NCBI GenBank assembly: GCA_029824495.1
Contig: JALGXY010000306.1
Span: forward strand, 1 to 16,536
Origin: Fimbriimonadia bacterium
Lineage (GTDB): Bacteria > Armatimonadota > Fimbriimonadia > Fimbriimonadales > Fimbriimonadaceae
Direction of reading: 5' to 3'
DNA: 16,536 nucleotides
Every line of letters starts with the position of its first letter. Position 1 is the first letter of the stretch. The translations under genes were made by a program, and so were the position numbers. Shown here piece after piece: positions 1 to 6,764 of this stretch. The notes under the pieces are model-generated. The model searched no databases and was not told the origin of the DNA. It worked only from the letters and a program-made list of their open reading frames with translations.

Positions 1-1
1 C

Positions 2-976
2 AAGCTTGACGGCTACACGCTTAATGACTCATCGGTCTACTCAGCTGTTCTTGCTGGGCCGCAGAGACATTTCTCCAACTTCCCGTTGGAGATCAAAGAA
101 TTTACTGAGAATGGCTCGACCGTCTGGTCCGGTCTTTTCCAGAAAGACGTTGCGCTCGATATGATGCTCTACCCGGGTCGAGTCTCAACCGCCCTAGTGC
201 GATTGAACGACTCTTGGCTCTGGTACGACGGCCTGTCCGGATCTATCGAGCAGGATGAAGCCTTCTTCCGAGAAGACAACTACAGCCCGATCACCAATAA
301 GGACATGGCGTTCTTGAGTGATCTGGTCACATTCGATATCTCCGACATGCCGACTGCTGAGAAGCCGGTCATGGAGATCAGCGGCGGCAAGGCTGATCGC
401 CTCCACTTCTCTGGAGACATCATCGCCTACAGCGAAGGCATGGGCGACACGTCCGAGCTCGACTTCCTGACCCCGCTGACCAACGCAGTTGAGCCGCCGG
501 AGCCAGGCAAAATCTTCCCCTCGCAGTCAGGCGGCGGCGGCACAAGCCTTCCTCCGTTCTATGTTGTTCGCGAGCCGGATCCGCGCGATCCGTTGCTGGT
601 TGACGAGATCGACGCCATTCGAGGCGCTTATCGCCCATTCACTGAAGTTCTGAACAACATTCCGAGCTTCGTGATGATGGCCTTCCCGAACAGCGAAGGA
701 TCAGAAGACATGCAGCTGGTTGCTTTCGAGCAGTCTTCAGGCAAGGTCACAGAGATGTGGCAGGGCCGCATGAGGATCACCGGCTCTACGGGAACCTTTG
801 AACTCTGGACACTGGATCAGCTTCGCTCGGCATCGACGAGCAACACAACATCTGGAACAGTCTCCGGCGTTGTTCGCAGCAATGCGATGGCTCGAGAGGG
901 CGACTTTGTAGTCACCACAACCGGCAGCGGCTGGCCGTTCGCTGGCAGTGGTCGATTCCTGGTCTTCCGACGCTGA
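2..976 (+). CDS. Unknown protein, 5'-truncated by the window edge
   Basis: The reading frame is open from base 2, so the gene begins upstream of the window. The in-frame TTG at 86 is not a credible start. About 324 residues are visible. They are rich in Gly, Ser, Thr, Asp and aromatic residues, with a Gly-rich linker (SGGGGTS) near the middle and a C-terminal part full of short alternating hydrophobic/polar stretches, so it looks beta-rich. I see no catalytic motif and cannot name a family. The N-terminus is missing, so a signal peptide cannot be assessed. The stop codon lies 7 bp before dop, so the two are probably co-transcribed. It does not resemble PrcA, PafA or an AAA+ ATPase. The coding call is firm; the function is unknown. 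Confidence 0.8.
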   Translation, partial: KLDGYTLNDSSVYSAVLAGPQRHFSNFPLEIKEFTENGSTVWSGLFQKDVALDMMLYPGRVSTALVRLNDSWLWYDGLSGSIEQDEAFFREDNYSPITNKDMAFLSDLVTFDISDMPTAEKPVMEISGGKADRLHFSGDIIAYSEGMGDTSELDFLTPLTNAVEPPEPGKIFPSQSGGGGTSLPPFYVVREPDPRDPLLVDEIDAIRGAYRPFTEVLNNIPSFVMMAFPNSEGSEDMQLVAFEQSSGKVTEMWQGRMRITGSTGTFELWTLDQLRSASTSNTTSGTVSGVVRSNAMAREGDFVVTTTGSGWPFAGSGRFLVFRR

Positions 977-983
977 AAATAGA

Positions 984-2456
984 ATGATCCGGATGCTCTC
1001 CGGGATCGAAACCGAGTACGGACTCGCGATCGATGGCCGGGGAGCTGAGGATCAGATAGAAGACGCAGCAGCGCTTGTACGGGGCTTCCCGGACAAGCGC
1101 TGTTTTGTTGGGTGGGACTACTTTCAAGAGTCTCCTCGCACCGATCTTAGGGGATTCAAGAAGAAGAAACTCAGCATCGACCCTGTCGATGCCAAGTTCG
1201 ATTCCGGCCGTCGGCCTCTCGCCTCTGAAGAGGTCCGCTCCGACAGAATCCTTGTAAACGGAGCCCGGTTTTACAACGACCACGGACACCCAGAGTACGC
1301 CACTCCAGAATGCTGGTCGCTTCATGAGCTGATGCTGGCCGACAAAGCAGGCGAGCTCGTCACTGTCGGGGTCGCCTCTGCCTACGAGGCTCAGTCGGGC
1401 AGGCGAACCCGCATCTACAAGAACAACCTGGATGGTGCTGGCTCATCCTATGGCACCCACGACAGCTGTCTGGTTCCACGGGAGGTCGGCTTTGAGAGGC
1501 TCTATCAAGCGCTGACGCCGCTGCTGGCCACTCGGTGGGTTCTGTGCGGCAGCGGTTCAGTCTCGCCAGAGGATGGACGATTCTTGATGAGCCAGCGCGC
1601 AGGTGTGTTTGAAGACAAAGCGTCTGTCGACACCCTCTATCGCAGGCCTCTTTTCAACACAAGAGATGAACCGCACGCAGACCGAAGCCGATGGGCACGG
1701 CTGCACGTGATCGCGGTGGACGCCAATCTGATTGGCGAGGCGACCATGCGCCGCGTTGGGCTGATGCGGCTGGCTGTTCGGCTTGCTATGGCAGACGAGG
1801 CACCAGAATGGGAGCTGAAGGATCCGTGCCGTGCAGGACAGATGGTCAGCAGTTCAGTCGACCAAGACATCAATGTCGATCTGAAGGGTCGCAAGACCGC
1901 TTCTGCGCACCAGATTCTCGAATCGTATCTAGCGAGGGCCGAAGAGCACCTGGAGCTGAGCGAAGAAGAGCGCTGGGTGATCGACTCCTGCCGACATCTG
2001 CTCGAGATTCGATTTTCGGAGTTCAGTGAGTTTGCTAGAGGCGTCGATTGGGCAGCTAAGCTCCAGATTCTGCGCGAGTTCCAAGAGGAGGAAGGGATTG
2101 AATGGACGCACCCCATGATCGCCTCCCTTAATCTAGCCTATCATCTGATTGATGACGAGGAAGGGCTGTTTCCCGCCCTGGTGAGCCTGGGCCGGATCGA
2201 GGGCGAGCCAGATCCGAGCGACGTTCTTTCCCGGATTGAGCGGCCTGGTGAGCTGACCAGGGCTTCCGCAAGGGCTGCGGCTGTTCAAAGACTCTCGTCT
2301 GATCTGCTCAGCGCCTCTTGGGGTCGAGTGGTTCTTCGGTCGCCCAGCGGACCGCTTTCGATTGAGCTTCCTCCCGATATTGCGTACGATGAGCGCCTCT
2401 TCAGCGTAGAATCAACAGAAGAGTTCGCTGACATCGTTCAGGAGTGCACCAGATGA
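984..2456 (+). CDS. dop: Dop, deamidase/depupylase of the Pup (UBact) modifier
   Basis: This is a carboxylate-amine-ligase-like enzyme of the PafA/Dop family, about 490 residues. Visible motifs are GIETEYG (7-13; the Glu residues bind Mg-ATP in the family), NGARFYNDHGHPEY (92-105, with Asp99 in the place of the catalytic Asp), KNNLDGAGSSYG (146-157) and NTRDEPHAD (225-233) followed by LHVIAVDAN. It is called Dop rather than PafA because it carries the Dop-type insertion with WDYxxESPxxDxRGF (44-58) and reads DHGHPEY where PafA has an extra residue (DVGSHPEY). Dop converts a C-terminal Gln of Pup to Glu and cleaves the isopeptide bond to substrates. The Gln-ending modifier encoded next door fits that job. 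The ATG at 984 is chosen because it puts GIETEYG near the N-terminus; no clear ribosome-binding site is seen, and ATG 993 is an alternative. The gene overlaps the next one by ATGA. Confidence 0.9.
   Translation: MIRMLSGIETEYGLAIDGRGAEDQIEDAAALVRGFPDKRCFVGWDYFQESPRTDLRGFKKKKLSIDPVDAKFDSGRRPLASEEVRSDRILVNGARFYNDHGHPEYATPECWSLHELMLADKAGELVTVGVASAYEAQSGRRTRIYKNNLDGAGSSYGTHDSCLVPREVGFERLYQALTPLLATRWVLCGSGSVSPEDGRFLMSQRAGVFEDKASVDTLYRRPLFNTRDEPHADRSRWARLHVIAVDANLIGEATMRRVGLMRLAVRLAMADEAPEWELKDPCRAGQMVSSSVDQDINVDLKGRKTASAHQILESYLARAEEHLELSEEERWVIDSCRHLLEIRFSEFSEFARGVDWAAKLQILREFQEEEGIEWTHPMIASLNLAYHLIDDEEGLFPALVSLGRIEGEPDPSDVLSRIERPGELTRASARAAAVQRLSSDLLSASWGRVVLRSPSGPLSIELPPDIAYDERLFSVESTEEFADIVQECTR
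2441..2444 (+). promoter_or_regulatory. Ribosome-binding site deciding the UBact start
   Basis: GGAG lies 8 bases before the ATG at 2453, inside the 3' end of dop. It favours ATG 2453 over the in-frame GTG at 2444, which itself overlaps the GGAG. The ATG also overlaps the dop stop codon as ATGA, an arrangement typical of translational coupling. Confidence 0.6.
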
Positions 2457-2635
2457 TACAAGCCGACAGAACCGTTCGCAGACAGGACCCGCAGCCAGCC
2501 CGCAAATCTGGCGACGAAGATGGTCCGCAGAAGCCGGATATCACCAAGCCGAAGAGCAGCAACGAGCTGATGCGGCGGATGAAGAATGTCGACCCTGACC
2601 AGGCCAAAAAATATCGGCAGCGATCAGGCCAATGA
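2453..2635 (+). CDS. ubact: UBact/Pup-type ubiquitin-like protein modifier
   Basis: A 60-residue, highly charged, low-complexity protein lacking Cys. The first ~35 residues are rich in Asp, Pro, Lys, Arg and Gln and probably disordered. The C-terminal half (NELMRRMKNVDPDQAKKYRQ) could form the helix that binds the proteasomal ATPase. It ends Arg-Gln-Arg-Ser-Gly-Gln. The tail VDPxQxxxYRQRxG(Q/E) is the signature of UBact, the Pup homologue described in Gram-negative phyla; actinobacterial Pup ends in Gly-Gly-Gln/Glu. The terminal Gln implies deamidation to Glu before ligation to substrate lysines, matching dop upstream. Start and stop overlap dop and prcB by ATGA on both sides, so the three are probably one transcript and translationally coupled. 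The modifier identity is strongly supported by context and tail; conjugation itself is inferred. Confidence 0.9.
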   Translation: MIQADRTVRRQDPQPARKSGDEDGPQKPDITKPKSSNELMRRMKNVDPDQAKKYRQRSGQ

Positions 2636-3354
2636 GCTCCCGAGTCACTCATACGTTTGCTGACCTTGTCGGCTGGACACCTCCCGAGCTGCCTCCAGAA
2701 TCGGTGGCCCACGGCACCACCGTTTTAGCACTCAGGTTCGATGGAGGAGCATTGATCCTCTCTGATCGACGGGCGACCATGGGAAGCCTGATCATGTACG
2801 AGCAGGCCGAGAAGATTGAGATCCTGGATCCAGACACCGTCTTGGCGATCTCTGGTGCCTACGCTCGCTCACTCGAGATCTGCCGGTACCTGCGACACGC
2901 TTTCAAATACTACGAAAGGATGACGCTGCAAGAGATGTCGACTGAGGGCAAGCTGATGGAGATCACTCGGGCGCTTTCAGGGAATCAGCCGATGGCGATG
3001 CAGGGAATCGGGATGTTTCTTCCGATAGCCGCCGCCTATGACCGGCGGAACAACCAGTTTGGGGTCTATTTCTTCGATGCAGCCGGAGCCCGCTTCCAGG
3101 ATGGCGACTTTGCTTGTGCCGGCTCAGGTTCCGAAAGAATCAGAGGCGCTCTGGAGTTCATCAGACGAACAAAAGGCGGCTGGGCCGACAGGCCGAAGGA
3201 GGATGTGTTGAAAGATGGCCTCCAGCTTCTCGACATCGCGGCGGCGCTCGATTCCGCTACAGGCGGAACAGCTGCGGGAGTGCCTCTGGTCTGTCAGCTG
3301 ACAGATAAGGGCTGCGAGATGATTTCAGAAGAGGATGTCCGCAAACTCCTCTGA
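2632..3354 (+). CDS. prcB: Proteasome beta subunit (catalytic)
   Basis: N-terminal-nucleophile hydrolase of the 20S proteasome, 240 residues. A 28-residue propeptide ends at His-Gly, and autocleavage before Thr29 (HG/TTV) would expose the catalytic Thr1. Counting from Thr1, Asp17 (Asp45, in SDRRATMG) and Lys33 (Lys61, in QAEKIE) are both in register, completing the catalytic set. AGSGS (163-167) and DSATGG (207-212) are the further conserved active-site motifs. The propeptide and the family-typical DRRxTMG argue for PrcB rather than HslV. It follows the modifier gene with an ATGA overlap, reproducing the dop-pup-prcB order of Actinobacteria. No alpha subunit follows; a terminator-like hairpin comes 21 bp after the stop. 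The protein is expected in 7-membered inner rings that degrade tagged proteins delivered by an ATPase encoded elsewhere. Confidence 0.95.
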   Translation: MSSRVTHTFADLVGWTPPELPPESVAHGTTVLALRFDGGALILSDRRATMGSLIMYEQAEKIEILDPDTVLAISGAYARSLEICRYLRHAFKYYERMTLQEMSTEGKLMEITRALSGNQPMAMQGIGMFLPIAAAYDRRNNQFGVYFFDAAGARFQDGDFACAGSGSERIRGALEFIRRTKGGWADRPKEDVLKDGLQLLDIAAALDSATGGTAAGVPLVCQLTDKGCEMISEEDVRKLL

Positions 3355-3375
3355 TTCTTTGAAGGCAGTACGAAG

Positions 3376-3406
3376 AAGGGTCCTCAAGCTGAGCTTGAGG
3401 ACCCTT
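3376..3406 (+). terminator. Strong hairpin after prcB
   Basis: A perfect 15-bp inverted repeat (AAGGGTCCTCAAGCT with its complement, one base between them) lies between the convergent prcB and the leftward gene ending at 3429. A pyrimidine-rich run with T tracts (GCTTTCTCTCT) follows on the + strand, so it should mainly end the dop-UBact-prcB transcript. The leftward side has no T tract, so it would be a poorer terminator in that direction. Confidence 0.75.
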
Positions 3407-3428
3407 GCTTTCTCTCTAGACTTTGGTT

Positions 3429-3959
3429 TTAGAACCGGTAGCCGAGATAGATGCCAGCAGATGTGCCGTTTCCAGCGCTGGTGTCTTCGGTAACTGTGAC
3501 GGCAGCTTCAGCATACATGTGAAGGCCGAGTTCTTTGCCTGCGCCGATTCGGCCAGCAAACGACTCTTCTGTCGTGTCGCCCAGAACGTTGATGAATGCC
3601 ATTCCTACACCAACAAAGTAGTAGGAGCGCTCACCAATCGGCGTGACTGCCGGGTCGGTTGAGTAGAACCGCTGGTTCAAGGCGAGCATGGTGATGTTGC
3701 CCTTGTCACCGTTGAGGCCTCGTGCGAACCAGTCAAATGTCAGGCTGGCTTCGCCGGCATCAGAGAAGAAGGGCCGGTCAAGAAAGACTTCGAAGCCGAC
3801 GCCGATCGGCGTGTCGGCCATAGCCTCTCTTGTGTTCTCGTCAAAGGGGAAGACGACGCCGCCCCGAGCTGCAATGTTTGAGGGGGTTTCCCAGTTAAGC
3901 TGTGCTGAGCTCATGGCGGCGGCGCAGACCATGGCTCCTACAACGATCATTCGCTTCAT
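3429..3959 (-). CDS. Predicted outer-membrane beta-barrel protein
   Basis: 176 residues from the ATG at 3959. The N-terminus MKRMIVVGAMVCAAAMSSA is a classic signal peptide with likely cleavage before Gln20. The mature part is rich in Gly, Phe and Tyr with alternating hydrophobic residues and ends in ...LGYRF, a C-terminal Phe typical of outer-membrane barrels recognised by the BAM machinery. At this size it would form a small barrel of about eight strands (inference). I recognise no specific family. An in-frame upstream start would add seven residues ahead of the signal peptide; ATG 3959 is preferred because it has a GGAG about 11 bases upstream. It is transcribed divergently from glyS, with a nested inverted repeat in the gap. 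Confidence 0.8.
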   Translation of the reverse strand: MKRMIVVGAMVCAAAMSSAQLNWETPSNIAARGGVVFPFDENTREAMADTPIGVGFEVFLDRPFFSDAGEASLTFDWFARGLNGDKGNITMLALNQRFYSTDPAVTPIGERSYYFVGVGMAFINVLGDTTEESFAGRIGAGKELGLHMYAEAAVTVTEDTSAGNGTSAGIYLGYRF

Positions 3960-3980
3960 GCTGATGATTCTCCAGTCCAA

Positions 3981-4021
3981 GACAAATCCATGTCGTTCGG
4001 AACGACCGTCTCAGATTTGTC
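3981..4021. promoter_or_regulatory. Nested inverted repeat in the divergent gap before glyS
   Basis: The inner element is a perfect 7-bp dyad around one base (GTCGTTC-G-GAACGAC, 3992-4006). It is flanked by perfectly complementary 8-base arms, GACAAATC (3981-3988) and GATTTGTC (4014-4021). It lies 22 bp upstream of the leftward barrel gene and 69 bp upstream of glyS. It could be an operator for a dimeric regulator or a structured leader of the leftward gene. No T tract makes it a standard terminator. The function is unknown. Confidence 0.5.
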
Positions 4022-4090
4022 CATTCTACTTGACCAGACGACTTAGACGCCGTGAAGGTGCCAATGGTGGACGGTAAACTCCGCCCTTCA

Positions 4091-6109
4091 ATGCCTGACC
4101 TGCTGTTCGAACTGGGCTGCGAGGAGCTTCCCGCCTCGTCTGTTGCCCGCGCTGCTGATGACCTCAAAACTCTGGTCTGCTCTCAATTAGAGCAGGCAAA
4201 TTTGGGTTGTGCTGAGGCGGCTGTTTACAGCACACCACGCAGGCTGATTCTGTCTGTCTCTGGGATCGCATCAGTCCAGCCAGATGAAGAAAAGCGGCAA
4301 AGAGGACCAAAGATTGCGGCAGCGTTTGATGATTCCGGCGCTCCCACAAAGGCCCTTGCCGGATTCTGTCGCGGGCAGGGAATTGAGCCGGACACTGTCG
4401 TAAAAGAGGGCGATTACGTCTGGATCGACAAGGTGATCAAGGGTCGATCCGCTGGTGAAGTGCTGGCCGAAATCCTTCCTGCTGCGGTTCAGGGGATCAA
4501 GTTTGACAAGACAATGCGCTGGGCGAGCGGAAAACTGAGATTTGCCCGGCCGATACGATGGATGGTCGCCTGCCTGGATGGCGCTGCGGTTGATTTTGAA
4601 GTCGAAGGAATCAGAGCCGGGCTTGAAAGCCGTGGGCATAGATTCTCATCCGAGGGCACGTTCGCCGTTGACTCACTCGACTCTCTTCTCAAGGGCTTGA
4701 GAGAGCGCTCGGTCGAACCGGACCCCGAAGTGCGCAGGAGCCGCATTGTGGAGCAGGCACTCGAGGTCTCGGGCGGGTTGGCTGTGCTTGAAGAGGCTCT
4801 CGTCGATGAGAACACTCATCTGACGGAGAACCCCAGAGCGCTTCTTGGTGATTTCCCTGAGTCGTTCCTAGAACTGCCGGAACCTGTCTTGATAACGGCG
4901 ATGGCAAAGCACGAGCGATTCTTCCCGGTCAGGGGTGAGAACGGATCGCTGAAAAATCAGTTTGTTTCGGTCTGGAACGGCGGAGAAGAAGAGACTGTGA
5001 GGCGTGGCAACCAGTGGGTGCTCGGCGCTCGGTTTAATGACGCCAAGTTCTTCTTTGATGAAGATTCCCAGCACGACCTCGACTATTTCCTTGCGAAGAC
5101 TGAGGCGATGAGCTTTCAAGAGCAGCTTGGCTCAGTCCGAAGCAAATCGGATCGACTGGCCGAACTGACAGCAGCAATTGCGACCGATGCTGGACTCCCA
5201 GATCAGGCGGAAAACGCGAAGAGGGCAGGTCTCTATTCCAAAGCTGACCTCAGCTCCGGCCTCGTAAGTGAGCTCGCCTCGCTGCAGGGTGTAGTTGGCG
5301 GTGAGTACGCGAAGCGAGAGGGATTTGCAGAAGAGGTCTGCGTCGCACTGAGCCAGCAGTATCAGCTGAATCAGTCACCGACAACTGACGGCGAAAAACT
5401 GGGTGTCTGTCTGCTCTGTGCAGATCAGGTCGACAAGCTCGTCGGTTATCTAGGGCTCGGCCTGGCGCCTACAGGCTCGTCCGATCCGTTTGGACTCCGC
5501 CGAGCGGTCAGTCTTTTGATCGAAGCGGCCGAAATTGAGGGATTGGCACCGAATGGCTGGGCGGGAATCTTTGAAAAGGCGAAGTCGCTTTATTCGGATC
5601 AAAGCGTGGAGCTGCCCGAAGAATCTGAATCAGAGCTGGCAGACATCTTCGCTCAACGCCTGCGCGCCCATTATCAGGATCGGCGATTTGACCTGCTCGA
5701 CGCTGCCCTGACAACAGATCTGCTGAATCCAAAGACGGTGGCTGGACGCCTCGCCGTCCTGGAGTCGATTGCAGACGATCATGAGCTGATTCAGGCGCTC
5801 TGTAGACCGATCAACATTGTGGCCTCGGCAGAAGAGAAGGGTATGGGGCCGTTCGATCAGACTGCACCGCTCAGTCTAGAGACTCCAGAAGAGAAAGAGC
5901 TGCAGGCGGCTGCTCAGGCGGTCGAAGGGGCAAGCCTCGAGGCAGCCTCACTGTCTGGGCTCAAATCGCCGATCAACGCCTTCTTCGACTCGACCATGGT
6001 CATGGTTGACGATGACGCGGTCAGGAACACGCGCTTGACTCTGCTGGCAGGCCTTTGCAGCACCCTGATGTCGATTGGCGATGTCAGGAAGATCGTGATA
6101 GAAGGCTAG
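4091..6109 (+). CDS. glyS: Glycyl-tRNA synthetase beta subunit
   Basis: Beta chain of the bacterial alpha2-beta2 glycyl-tRNA synthetase, which charges tRNA-Gly; this chain mainly binds the tRNA. It has 672 residues from ATG 4091, close to the family's roughly 690. The N-terminus MPDLLFELGCEELPA matches the family opening (LLxExGxEExPA). Around residues 375-405 the HD-like region GLYSKADLSSGLVSEL...LQGVVGGEYA is clear. The C-terminal DALR-type anticodon-binding domain ends with FFDSTMVMVDDDAVRNTRL (about 631-649), a hallmark of GlyS. In-frame starts exist further upstream (GTG 4052, ATG 4064), but 4091 matches family alignments best; no good ribosome-binding site distinguishes them. The alpha subunit gene glyQ, often immediately upstream of glyS, is not here. 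The last 26 bp overlap the convergent ribE. Confidence 0.95.
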   Translation: MPDLLFELGCEELPASSVARAADDLKTLVCSQLEQANLGCAEAAVYSTPRRLILSVSGIASVQPDEEKRQRGPKIAAAFDDSGAPTKALAGFCRGQGIEPDTVVKEGDYVWIDKVIKGRSAGEVLAEILPAAVQGIKFDKTMRWASGKLRFARPIRWMVACLDGAAVDFEVEGIRAGLESRGHRFSSEGTFAVDSLDSLLKGLRERSVEPDPEVRRSRIVEQALEVSGGLAVLEEALVDENTHLTENPRALLGDFPESFLELPEPVLITAMAKHERFFPVRGENGSLKNQFVSVWNGGEEETVRRGNQWVLGARFNDAKFFFDEDSQHDLDYFLAKTEAMSFQEQLGSVRSKSDRLAELTAAIATDAGLPDQAENAKRAGLYSKADLSSGLVSELASLQGVVGGEYAKREGFAEEVCVALSQQYQLNQSPTTDGEKLGVCLLCADQVDKLVGYLGLGLAPTGSSDPFGLRRAVSLLIEAAEIEGLAPNGWAGIFEKAKSLYSDQSVELPEESESELADIFAQRLRAHYQDRRFDLLDAALTTDLLNPKTVAGRLAVLESIADDHELIQALCRPINIVASAEEKGMGPFDQTAPLSLETPEEKELQAAAQAVEGASLEAASLSGLKSPINAFFDSTMVMVDDDAVRNTRLTLLAGLCSTLMSIGDVRKIVIEG

Positions 6110-6671
6110 CCACGTGCTTGGCAAGAATGTCGTATTCGACGTTCAGCCTGCTTCCGATTGAGAGAGTCGAAAGATTCGTCTCCTGCCAGGTATGGGGGAT
6201 GATTGCGACTTTAAATCTGCAGCCAGCAGGTTCAATAACCGTGAGTGAAATGCCGTCCAACGTGACTGAGCCTTTGTCGGCCAGGAGGTGAGCCATCGAC
6301 TCATCAGCCTCAATGAGCAGTTCGTGGGATCCATCCTTCTCATCGATTGAAATCAGCTTTCCAACCTGATCGACATGCCCCTGTACGATGTGTCCTCCGA
6401 GTCGATCTGAGGCCTTCATAGCTCGTTCAAGGTTGACCACAGTTCCTTTCGAAAACAGACTGAGGGTGGTTTTGGCAAGGGTCTCCTCGGACAGCTCAAA
6501 CGCGAGGCCATTCTCAGTGCCGACCAGGGTCAGGCAACACCCATTGACACTAATGCTCTCGCCGATTTCGTACGGGTCATCGGCGCTGCCCCACCCTGGG
6601 TCAGACAGGGTGAGACGCAGCCCTGATAGCCCCTGAACCTCGGTTGTGTTCTGAACAATGCCGGTAAACAT
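6084..6671 (-). CDS. ribE: Riboflavin synthase (alpha chain)
   Basis: Converts two molecules of 6,7-dimethyl-8-ribityllumazine to riboflavin plus a pyrimidinedione, the last step of riboflavin synthesis in the cytosol. It has 195 residues with two lumazine-binding barrels in tandem: MFTGIV (1-6) with GESISVNGCCLTL (37-49), then GGHIVQGHVD (92-101) with KGSVTLDGISLTV (133-145). The start at 6671 is chosen because MFTGIV is the invariant N-terminus and an AGGAG precedes it; an upstream in-frame start would add 17 residues. A TATATT box in the short leader is a possible -10 element. No other rib genes are adjacent, and the short gap to rpoN leaves no room for a full FMN riboswitch. The 3' end overlaps glyS tail to tail. 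Confidence 0.95.
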   Translation of the reverse strand: MFTGIVQNTTEVQGLSGLRLTLSDPGWGSADDPYEIGESISVNGCCLTLVGTENGLAFELSEETLAKTTLSLFSKGTVVNLERAMKASDRLGGHIVQGHVDQVGKLISIDEKDGSHELLIEADESMAHLLADKGSVTLDGISLTVIEPAGCRFKVAIIPHTWQETNLSTLSIGSRLNVEYDILAKHVASLLSRSS

Positions 6672-6764
6672 GGATGACTTCTCCTGCTGAGACCTGAATA
6701 TAGACCTGCGGAAGCCCGACATATCTAACAGGAGTCCGTTAGTTTACGCGCTCTGAGAGACTTT

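Noticed and set aside
984..2456. PafA (Pup ligase) instead of Dop
   Set aside because: The Dop-type insertion with WDYxxESPxxDxRGF and the DHGHPEY form match Dop; PafA lacks this insertion and has DVGSHPEY.
2632..3354. HslV or Anbu peptidase
   Set aside because: The 28-residue propeptide ending His-Gly, DRRATMG and DSATGG, plus adjacency to dop and UBact, fit PrcB; no hslU is nearby.
4022..4090. T-box leader controlling glyS
   Set aside because: Too short, with no T-box sequence or antiterminator; the nested dyad upstream does not resemble one.
6672..6764. FMN riboswitch before ribE
   Set aside because: The gap of 93 bp is shared with rpoN and lacks the conserved FMN-element segments.
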